DNA of 64,000 nt, taken from the NCBI GenBank assembly GCA_963969595.1, contig OZ018408.1:28458108-28522107 (forward strand), in the 5' to 3' direction. The translations under genes and the position numbers were made by a program. The notes under the pieces were generated by a model. It was not told the origin of the DNA. It saw nothing but the letters and a program-made list of their open reading frames with translations, and made no database searches. Positions 49,709 through 58,713 of this stretch are shown one piece after another. The first letter of the stretch is position 1, and every line of letters begins with the position of its first letter. The stretch comes from Neckera pumila. Taxonomy: Eukaryota > Streptophyta > Bryopsida > Hypnales > Neckeraceae.

Positions 49709-51179
49709 ATGGTGAAATCTATCTTCTTCAAATCAGACACAACAGGGTTGGTTAAGTGTTTGAGCAATCCCGATGGCACGATCGACTTTCGTCTACTGGG
49801 TCGGAGCACGAGGTTGGAACCAGATTCCATTATGTTGTGTAGCGAGTGGATTCCTGTTACCCCTGACCTTCAGTCAAAGTCTATGTGGACGAAGATTAAG
49901 CACGCCTTGGGAGTTGCAGGGACGATTGAAGATCCCTTCGTGGTCAGTGGTCATCCGGTCAGTGGTCGTCCGATACCTGCAATTGCAGTTCCGACAGGTA
50001 TGTTTGATCTTTAAACCAGTAGGTGGGGTTGAAGTATTTAGGGTTATGTAGGTAATTTGTAGATAATTTGTTATGTAGGTTTGTAGATTAAGTCAAATTT
50101 GCTATTGGATTTTTGGCTTTCAATTCCACTTCTTTGTACATTTTAAGTAATTTTTTTTTGTATTGTTTTTTCTTAACATATTTGAGCTCTATTTGGAAGG
50201 AGATGAGGGTTATTATGGAGATATCACTACTCTCTGTGAAGAAACAACTCCAATATACAAAGAATAAAAGGTCGAGAGGTCTCAATGATAATTTCAAAGC
50301 AACTCTAATTGACTACTATGGGGTAGATGAAATTGACTCGTCTCTGACAGGTTCTAAAAAAGCAAAACATCATGGCAACCGAAAGGTACGATGCATGATT
50401 CATCTATAATATTTAGTTTTCATTCTTTTATTATAATCTGGTAGTTGATAATTTAAAATGTTTTCCATACACCTAGCACTAATATGGAAGTACAAAAGTT
50501 CTAACCATCAATGTTTTACTATTTCCTTTCTATTTCTGAAGTGGTAAACAGATGACTAATTTAGATGTTTCACTTGCAGGTGCGATGCATGATGACTGGC
50601 CACATGCTCCCACTTCTAGATGTATGTGTTGCTCATCTAATTGGTCACTTCATGGAAGATTATATTTTGAAAGTTTTTGGCATTACAGATATTGATTCGC
50701 CTAGAAATGGCCTTCTAGTTGTCAAGCCCATTGAAGAGGCGTTTGATGATAGTCGTTTATGTTTCTCATTTGATGTGACAAGGAGCAGTTTTATTCTCCA
50801 TATTTTGGATGCTTCGTATTTGATCCAGAAGCTCAGTGATCATCCGCAACTAACTAAACCCAGTAAGAGGATTTTGGGGGATACAACTTTCGGAGATTTG
50901 GAGGGTCAGCTTCTACGGTTTCCCAATTCCAAGAGGCCCTTTAAGAAGGTGCTTCAACACCAAGCTCAGCAAGCCATTGCATTGGCTACCTAGAGAGGAA
51001 CATTACCTGAAACGTTTTCAGCCATGGAATGGGATTTTGATTATGGCCCTCTTGGTGACTACAAGTTTATTGTAGACAAGTGGTTTACAGATAATGACCT
51101 TTCTCATTTTGTTCCTGAGGCATCAGATGAGTCAACTTCGTCTAATGAATCAGTTGTGATTTCTCTCTACATCCTTTAA
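49709..51179 (+). pseudogene. HNH nuclease-like gene, right copy (TAG and frameshift)
   Basis: Exon 2 is 49709-49997 (MVKSIFFKSDTTGLVKCL...). Exon 3 is about 50190-50385 (contains RSRGLNDNFKATLIDYYGVD and ends NRK at a GTACG donor). Exon 4 starts at 50580 after CAG. Exon 4 encodes an HNH_2-like domain: RCMMTG (paired-Cys-like start), VAHL (HNH His), then DSPRNGLLVVKPIEEAFDD, which carries the Asn and the closing acidic/Phe block, then LCFSFD. The frame stops at TAG 50991-50993, but the same frame stays open for 61 further conserved-looking codons to TAA 51177. In the left copy the stop position is CAG. Exon 3 also has an indel, since YKE is followed by TAA in one frame while the RSRGLND part is in another, and its acceptor is unclear. 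A non-coding first exon ending near 49607 is likely. The gene is probably recently dead; the family assignment is from motif pattern only. Confidence 0.6.
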
Positions 51180-51393
51180 TTTGAATCATTTGACTGAAAA
51201 TTGGTTAGATGAATTTTGAAGTGAAATAAATGTAGTTTCTTGTCAAAATGTCAAATGCTAATAAATCTTTGGGTAAGTTGGGGATGGTGCAAGGAATAGC
51301 TCATCACAGTTCAGGGAGATTTTTAGCTCACCCGATTAAAGTCTTACACTTTCTTGGACCAACCGTAACAAGATTTGTTGAGAGCGGCCAGGG

Positions 51394-51784
51394 CTGAGTT
51401 GTCAGGATGTCCGGACGGACGTCCAAAGTCCGGGGACGCTACCCCTGTAACGTCTTGTGACATTCACTTTTTACGTTTTTTACCTACATGGTAAATTCCG
51501 CGACCGAAAACCCAACCGAAAACCGGACTGACCGAAGACCCGACCGAAAACCCGACCAACCGAATACCCGACCGAAAACCCGACCGACCCAAAAACACAA
51601 ACGAACAACTGAAAACCCGACCGACCGACCGCCGACCACCGACCGCCGACCGTGGCGTCCGAATTACCTAAGGTAATTTTTTTTACGACGGTTTTACCCA
51701 CCGCGTTCGGTCGGACGTGCGGACGTCCAGATGTCCGGATTTTGGACGTGAATTGGTCCCGGATGTTCGATATTGACAACTCAG
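51394..51784. mobile_element. 391-base non-autonomous hAT element
   Basis: TIR CTGAGTTGTCA at the left and TGACAACTCAG at the right. An 8-base target duplication GGCCAGGG stands at 51386-51393 and 51785-51792. Both the length of the duplication and the TIRs point to the hAT superfamily. The interior has GTCCGGAC-type subterminal motifs and an array of ACCGAAAACCCG units. The ends match those of the larger element at 52377-56017 in opposite orientation, so this is an internally deleted relative. It sits in the 3' flank of the HNH gene. Confidence 0.88.
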
Positions 51785-51816
51785 GGCCAGGGTGGCAAAT
51801 GGGGCAATTCCACCTC

Positions 51817-52355
51817 GATCCAAGCGCGGTGATCCAAGCGCGGTGATCCAAGCGCGATGATTTGGGGATGTCAACTTTTGGTAGCGTCGTTCAACACAAA
51901 ACCTTTTCCACCAACTAATTTCAATTTGGACACACTAACGTTTGTTGAAGAATCTTCTGGACTTGGACTCTTTTTCATCTATGCGTCGACAGTTCTATCA
52001 CGCAAGCCACTGCCAATTTGCAGCACGACAAGGAGTTTACACTCAAGAAGTTGTCATCAGCCATCAGATGCAACAAACTTTAGAAGTTCTTGGTGCTTGG
52101 TGTAGTGTGTTGAGCGTTGTCTTCCTGACGTTTATATGTTATCCTTTAGATATAAGCAACATTATATGGATCATATGGTCTGAATTTCAACATCTACAAT
52201 TCTCACTTCTGTGGAATTTATCTGTACTAGAGAAGAAAACAATTAATCTAAAATACACTTTGCATTTACATCAAACAATACATCACACAAGAGGGCCGCA
52301 CTATAATTTCCACCTGTGTTTACAATCTACAATATGCTGTAGGCTGACTATTTAA
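51817..52355 (+). other. HNH 3' flank; 14-base tandem repeat and an unassigned open frame
   Basis: 51817-51858 holds three copies of GTGATCCAAGCGCG. An open frame covers 51942-52355 (137 codons, containing RRQFYHASHCQFAARQGVYT and LGAWCSVLSVVFLTF). The first part has some coding look, but I recognise no domain, and the left copy lacks the part before about 52075. It may be an exon of an unknown gene or chance. Confidence 0.25.
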
Positions 52356-53247
52356 TATGGTATTCACTGTGTAAACTTGAGTTGTCAATATCGAACGTCC
52401 GGGACCAATTCATGTCCAAAATCCGGACGTCTGGAAGTCCGGACGTCCGGACGCAGCGTCCAACCGGACGCGGTGGATAAAACCGTCGTAAAAAAAAATT
52501 ACCTTAAGTAATTCGGACGCCGCGGTCAGCGGTCGGCGGTCGGTCTGATGACCGCGTCGGTCCGCTGACGGCGGTTAGTCTGACGACTGCGTCGGACAGC
52601 TGTCGGTTTGACGACCGCGTCGGACGGCTGACGGCAGTTAGTATGACGACCACGTTGGTTGGCTGTCGGTGTCAGTTGGCGAGATTCGGCAGGTCGGGGA
52701 GGTCGGGGCGGTCGGGGAGATCGGGTTTAGGACGACAATCACTTACTCACTTTAACTCCTAAAACTCCAAGACCACTTTTTTGCCAAAAAGCACTAAAAA
52801 CTGCCATTTTTATAGCAAAGAGAAAAAAATTGAAAATTATTTTTTTTTCACATCTGACTGTAGGATCATCTAACTGTAGGATCATCTGACTGTAAATCCC
52901 GACCGCATACGCCGACCGGCTCGGACGGCCGACCGGGCCGACCGCCTAGGTTGACCAGAGAACAAGACCGATCGTGGGATTCTACAGTTTGCAATAAATC
53001 TTGATTCGTTTTTACATTGGATGCTTCCTTTAAGAAGCATCCAATGTAGAATTCATGTAGAACTTATGTGTAAGTGTGATTCATTTTCTTTTTTCACGCT
53101 GTAATCTTCTTCCCTAAATAGTATTTCCTAAACCCTAAACCCTAAATCCTACACTTTAAGTCCTAATTTCAATGCACTGCAATGTGAAACAATTAAATGT
53201 TTCTTTAGTTTTTATTTCAGATCCAATGGAAGGACCAATTGTATTAA

Positions 53248-54154
53248 CCCCTAGAGGACCAAGGTGATATTCCTATCAAAAAACACTAAAAAATGTCATC
53301 GTTATTGCAAAGAGTAAAGAACCATGAAAACTTCTTTTTTTTTGCATATCCAACTATAAGATCTTTTCCTTAACTAGTATATGAATACGTGAAAGAAATT
53401 TCAAAAAATTTGACTATGTAGATTATAAGATATATGCATTTAGAGTGAAGAAAATAAGTTTTTTGGCACCTTGCTTAACTATATTTTTTTGCTTTGAATC
53501 TTTTTAGTTCAAGTTTTTAACACTAATGATTTGGATTTTGTCTTTATTTACATTAAGTAGTTGAGTTCAGAATGTACCAAAAAAAGTTAGGAAAAAAACC
53601 ACTTCATTTTCACTCATTACAAAATTGTTAAGTAGAGGTGAATTTAAGATGGAAGAAAAAACGAAATTGTTAAAAACTTTTAGATGGAATTGGATCACAA
53701 TAATCTCAACGGTGAGATTGTTGTAGCAAGGAAATCTAAGATTGTCTAACAAATTCCTTGAGAAAATTCTGAAAATAACATCCAAAAGTGAAACATCCAT
53801 TTTTTTTTGACCACAGATTCTTCTCTAAACCCAAAAACTAAGATTGTGAAGAACTTTCTCATTATTAGTCCAAATTGAATGAAACAAAGCTTCACATGTA
53901 GACAAAAATGTAGTCTTTGAGAAACAAATTTGAGGATAAAATTAGTTTCACTTTCTCTTAATATTTTTGGTGCGGTCTGCCAAAACTTGTTTTTGCTTAT
54001 TGTGTCATAACTCTAACTTCCGGGCATCAATTAAACTAAAAATTAAATATCCTCAAATTTCTCGCAAAATCACAAAAATTTCACTTCATATTGAGACCAT
54101 ATGTATTTGCCCGACTTAGTTTGTCCCCCAAGGGGACAAGCGGCCTTCTAGGGA
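53248..54154. mobile_element. TTAA-flanked piggyBac-like MITE, copy F, nested in the hAT element
   Basis: TTAA at 53244-53247; the right flank has decayed to TTGA. Ends are CCCCTAGAGGACC and, inverted, TCCCTAGAAGGCC. 907 bases. The interior shares the GTCATCGTTATTGCAAAGAG and AAGCTTCACATGTAGACAAAA-type blocks of the family. Confidence 0.7.
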
Positions 54155-54169
54155 TTGAAAGGAAAATGA

Positions 54170-55690
54170 ACACTCTACTTCGAACGTTATTTGAACTACC
54201 GAAACTCAATTGCATTCAAATTTCCTTTATATAAGAGTGTTTGAGGTGTCCTACATATCTACCTGAAGTACAACTCAAGTACACTTTACTTCTCTCATTC
54301 CACTTCAATCATGCTTCAAACTATAAATTATATTCAATTTGTTTGGAAATTTCACAAGTGCGCTTGAGGTGTGCTTGATGTGGTCTTTACATATAGGATG
54401 AAACGTTTATCTCACAAGTAAAGCGCACCATTGCTTTTCTCATTTAATTGGAATCAAAATTTCCCCCCAAATTGTATAGGAAAAATATATTTTACAAGTG
54501 ATGAGCAAACAACTTTGCTTAATAAACCTCAAGCACACATAAAACACACATTGGAAAACCACATCTAATAAAATCAAGTCACGAGTTTTTTGTTTTCAAA
54601 TGAAATAGAAATACTAAAGACATGTAGATAGACTTGAAGCACACCTCAATCACAACGTTTTTAATTTTAATGCATTTTAAACTAAGAGAGAATTTTTCAT
54701 ATGAACTTAAAGTTCACATGCAGGGTACCTTATTTTCCACCCCTTCAATCATAAACTGAAATAAATATAATTCTTGTTCTTTATAAATTCAAGTACAACA
54801 GAAATTTTAAGAATGTCCTTGAAGGTTGCTTGTTTAGTTGAAGTAAACCTTAAGCAGTTAAGCATGGTAGGAGCACACTTCAAGCACTTTATTACTTAAG
54901 CTTAATTTCTAAACCAAAAAAAATTTCAAATTAAAATTTTTTTAATACAAAGAAATCTCAGTAGTAGGAATTTGTTTGAGGTGAACTTATGGTAGACCTC
55001 AAACGCATTTGAAGCCATTTCATTTATACTTTAAATTTTGAAAAATATTTTTTTTCTAGGAGTTTCTTCTTTCAAAACCAGTGAGAATAGTAGAAACTTA
55101 CGGTAGGTATATTTCAAGTACAGGTCATCCACATGTGAAGCATACTTCAAACATTTTTTAATAAACTTTAAAATCTTGAGAAGAGGATTCTATTATCTTC
55201 AGATTTATTTAATTTGAAATGAATGAAAATAGTGAAAATATATACTAGATGTGCTTGAAGTGTACGGTGTACCTGAAGCATATTTCAAGCATTTCATGAT
55301 TTGATATTGAATTATTCAATATCAGATTTAAATTTAAAATCATTTTTAGGATCCAAAGTAGTTTGAATAGTAAAAATGTGCTTCAACCTTTAGGTGAGCT
55401 TGAAGTAGACCTGAAGCACACCTTCAACTTTTTTATTTATTTTTGAAATTTGATCTTCTGGTCTAGCTTTCTTTCAAAGCAATGAAAATAAAAGAGACAT
55501 ACTTTACATATGCTTGAGGTCTTCACAAAGCGTACTTGAAGCGACTTGTGATTTTTTTTGGTATGTATTGTAAAAGATTTCAATTTGAAGTTGTCTTTAT
55601 AATCCAACATAATTTAAACGGTACAAATGTGCTTGAGGGCTTTAGGCATGTTTGACGTCTATCTGAAGCAGACCTCAAAAACTTTTTTTT
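54170..55690. repeat. degenerate minisatellite of CTTGAAGTGTACC / GAAGCACACTTCAAGC units
   Basis: Variants of TGTGCTTGAGGTG followed by ACCTGAAGCACACTTCAAGC occur at about 54355, 54635, 54840, 54980, 55100, 55250, 55390, 55515 and 55630, spaced about 110-280 bases with AT-rich DNA between. Each unit contains a small inverted repeat (GCTTGAAGT / ACTTCAAGC). Confidence 0.55.
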
Positions 55691-56286
55691 TTCCCTTTTA
55701 GATTTGAATTGTTTTTCGATCGGTCCGGTTTTCGGTCGGTCCGAATTTCGGTCGGGTCGGCGGTCGTGTATTGGGTCGGTGAAGGTTTTGGTCGGGTTTT
55801 CGGTCAGGTTTTTGGTCCTGCGGTCGCATTTTTGGTCGGGTTTTCGGTGGGGTATTCGGTCGGTCTGGTTTTCGGTCGGGTTTTCGGTCAGGTCTTCGGT
55901 CGGGTTTTCGGTCGCAGAATTTACCATGTAGGTAAAAAACGTAAAAAGTGAATGTCACAGGACGTTACAGGGGCAGCGTCCCTGGACTCTGGACGTCTGG
56001 ACGTCCTGACAACTCAGGTCTAAACATCCAGCTAGTTTTATATATAGGAGAATCATGATTGCTGAAACGACAGATGAACTACAATACAATGTCTTCATTG
56101 TAAAGTAAAATGACGTGGCACATATACCTGCAGGAATTAGGCACGAAAAGAGTTCAATAATCATCTACTCTTATATTACTATATGCCATCTACCCTTGAA
56201 CTCTTCTCTAGAAGAGTAACTTGGTGATTGTCTAGTGATCTACTGTAGATTCACTACAAACGCTTGGTTATCTCGACTTTCAAACC

Positions 56287-57515
56287 ATGGGCCAACAGCA
56301 AGGTAGACATCTGGCGGTATTAAACAACAGAGCCGGGCATCAGGTGGATTTGATTTACAAAGTTGCGAAGAAAGTGTTTGCGGAGATTGGAGTGATTTTA
56401 GAGTACAAAGTTGGAACTATGATTAAAATTCCCAGAGCAACGCTCGTGGCAGATGAGGTACATGGAACACTACAGTTGTTTTGTAACAACTCCTTACCTG
56501 CGCAGCAACTGATTTCTCCAGATTGTGAATAGTCAAGTTCAAATCGAGATATATGTTACGAAAACTTTGTTCAAGTTAAAATGGTCTGCTATGTAGCTTG
56601 GTCACCCCTTGCTGTGCTAGTTTAATCCAGTCACTTACATGTGTTGCGTTTTGGTACAGATTGCAGAATTTGTCGACTTCTTTTTCTTTGGCACAAATGA
56701 CTTGACACAGATGACCTTTGGCTACAACCGAGATGATGTTAGCAAGTTTCTACCGTTCTGTTTGGCGAAAGGTATCCTCAAGCATGACCCTTTTGAGGTA
56801 CTCCTTGTCCTGTTTCGATTTTTTGCTTGAGATTCCAGTGACACTTCACGTCAACTTTCTTTCTAAGCAGGTTGGTAAGCACAAAGTTACTCAAAAAGCG
56901 AGATTTATCTTCCGCTGTTTTACTACTGGACAATCTAAAATATGCCCAATAAGTCTCGGATTCATATTAATCCCCCATCACTTTCTCAGTTGATCGTCAT
57001 AGCCATAGACCGGGGCCACAAATCACGACCGAACCTGAAGGTAATACATTATTCCTACTTTATTCATCAATTACTCTATAAATGTGCACTTAAAAACAAT
57101 ATCATTGTGCTTCGTATCATTTCAATAAAGATAACCAGTGTATGCACCTGTGAGTCCAATAGTATGATCATGTATTCATGTGCATGTTCACATGGAGGTT
57201 GGAATTTGTGGCAAGCATGGAGGTGAGCCATCGTCTGTGGCATTTTTTGCGACAATTGGTCTAGACTACGTCTCATGCTCTCCATTCAGGTACTACATTG
57301 TTTTTTATTATATGCAGCTGGGTACCGTATTTTTTGTTAATACTTTTGGTTGATTTTGGATTATGAAACTGCATCTTTGATGAACTGGTTTGCTGTTGCA
57401 AGCTGGTATATATTGGTTCTTAAATTTACCATTTTTTACAATGGTAGGGAATGATGATTGGTGCAGGGTGCCCATTGCCCGCTTGGCAGCTGCTCAGGTA
57501 GCTACAAAACAGTGA
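56287..57515 (+). CDS. chimeric PPDK C-terminal fragment (PEP-binding end)
   Basis: Five exons join in frame to 166 codons: 56287-56457, 56660-56797, 56990-57040, 57198-57289, 57467-57515 (TGA). The first 19 codons ([19 protein letters not shown]) come from former non-coding DNA upstream of PPDK, fused in frame at 56341 to the middle of PPDK exon 15 by the 6 kb deletion. The rest is the C-terminal PEP-domain part, ending [11 protein letters not shown], and includes the exons missing from the left gene ([17 protein letters not shown] with the catalytic Cys). Changes at key sites argue against activity: GTMIEIPR has become GTMIKIPR (metal-ligand Glu to Lys) and CGEHGG has become CGKHGG. Nine codons (VLDQRGVGQ) are lost by an exact 27-base deletion at the acceptor. 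Probably a decayed 3' end, but the frame is open and could be translated. Confidence 0.7.
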
Positions 57516-58377
57516 AGGCTGAGGACATGGCTGAGGACCTGGGATTCCAGAACAGTATATTTGGCAACATGGCTTTAGTAGCTAGGTTAAAGGTGTAAAA
57601 ATTTGGAGAGATGTTATGTAGAGTTAATCTATATGTATAGGACTCTACTTGTGAGTCCATTTTTGGATATGTACAAATTGGGTACATGGTGTAAATACAA
57701 TAGTTGGATCATTTATACCTCGATTCTCTAATAATTGATCCTATAGAATTATTTTGGACAGTGCCTTTTGATGTTAGCTAGAAACAATTGCATTTTCATT
57801 GTTAATCTCAAACAATCAAAGTTCACATTTTGTTCATCTAAGGACTGCTCACTTACAATGTAAGTAGATGGCACTTTGCATCATACTCTCTCTCTCCCAA
57901 ATTACTTGACACTTGCAACAAAAGTCTTTGTTTCAAACTGGATGACTTGTTTCTCAACTATCCAAATTTAGATATTTTTTTGAAAATCTAATGATATGGA
58001 TGGAAAAAAACATTGCTGATTAGCCTAAATTCCAAATTTTAGCTAGAAAGAAAATTATTGATTAGTCTCTCTAGAAACACTGTTGATTGGCCTAGAATCC
58101 AAATTTTAGCTAATTCCAATGTACCATGACAACAATTATAATACAAAAATGTGAAAATTAGTCACAAAAACTAGATTGCATCCTAATTAAACCATCATAT
58201 CTTTTTACTAATAGCTCCGTATTGGATAAAAAGTAGCTCATTGGAAAGCTAATTCAAAATTGGTTCAATTTCTAATTGGGTATTATTATAAATTCCTCAC
58301 AGATTTCTTAATATTCTTGTTCTTGTCAAAAGTATCAAATATTATGGAATAGAGGTAGTAGTTCTAAACTCTTCTAA
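57516..58377. other. PPDK 3' flank, no further gene
   Basis: Sequence after the PPDK stop is likely 3' untranslated region for the first few hundred bases, then AT-rich spacer with a duplicated block (AAATTTTAGCTA with preceding CCTA, near 58025 and 58095). No gene. Confidence 0.4.
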
Positions 58378-58510
58378 AGGTATGTTCCCACTTGTTGTTA
58401 AGAGTGATGTTAGCAGGAGTATTTGCAATGAATTTAGATGTAGCTTCAAACTAGACTCATTGCTAATATTCCTGCTAATATCACTCCTAACACCAGGAGG
58501 GAACATACCT
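58378..58510. mobile_element. 133-base Tourist-like MITE
   Basis: TIR AGGTATGTTCCC and its inverse GGGAACATACCT, flanked by TAA on both sides (58375-58377, 58511-58513). Inner parts also pair (AGTGATGTTAGCAGGA with TCCTGCTAATATCACT). The TAA duplication fits PIF/Harbinger. Confidence 0.75.
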
Positions 58511-58557
58511 TAACACACTAGAGCTCTATAGTATAGTTGCTTCAAATTGTACACTTA

Positions 58558-58703
58558 AAACATCTCCACTCCACCCTCTAACTGACACCCCATCGAGTAA
58601 ACATGTGTGTCATGATTGGTTCTCATGTCCATGAATCAATCACAGCATTAGCACTCAAATTTAGTAGGTGGTGCACTAGTTAGAGGGTGGAGTGGAGATG
58701 CTC
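58558..58703. mobile_element. 146-base Tourist-like MITE (GAGCATCTCCACTCC type)
   Basis: The left end AAACATCTCCACTCCACCCT faces an inverted GAGCATCTCCACTCCACCCT at the right, with TTA on both sides (58555-58557, 58704-58706). Only 47 bases from the previous MITE and 10 bases from the next element. No coding capacity. Confidence 0.75.
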
Positions 58704-58713
58704 TTAGCATTAA

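Larger units (their letters stand above)
52377..56017. mobile_element. 3.6 kb non-autonomous hAT element with nested insertions
   Basis: TIR TTGAGTTGTCA at the left and TGACAACTCAG at the right. The 8-base target duplication is GTGTAAAC / GTCTAAAC (52369-52376, 56018-56025), and the left unit preserves the empty site GTCTAAAC near 8478. Termini are GC- and CpG-rich: GTCCGGACGTCCGGAC motifs, a tandem unit of about 42 bases with CTGACGGCGGTTAGTCTGAC at 52535-52670, and CGGTCGGGTTTT arrays at 55720-55920. The interior is AT-rich: a partial TTAA-family copy at 52752, a full one at 53248-54154, and a degenerate minisatellite at 54170-55690. No transposase was found. Confidence 0.85.
48638..57017 (+). 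repeat. right copy of the duplicated HNH + PPDK unit
   Basis: Homologous to 4933-15495. Relative to the left copy it has insertions at 48929-49368, 51394-51784 and 52377-56017 and a deletion of the equivalent of 8798-14792. It continues beyond 57017 into the PPDK 3' exons, so it retains the ancestral downstream junction. Confidence 0.85.

Noticed and set aside
51488..51676. Open frames rich in Pro/Arg/Thr/Asp in both hAT elements (also 55580-55958)
   Set aside because: They are direct translations of the ACCGAAAACCCG / CGGTCGGGTTTT arrays and are open in several frames at once; not genes.
53133..53160. CCCTAAACCCTAAATCC, like plant telomere repeat
   Set aside because: Only about two and a half units inside a transposon; too short to call an interstitial telomere.
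54170..55690. CRISPR-like regularly spaced repeats
   Set aside because: Units are degenerate and irregularly spaced, and the window is clearly plant nuclear DNA; no CRISPR array is present anywhere.
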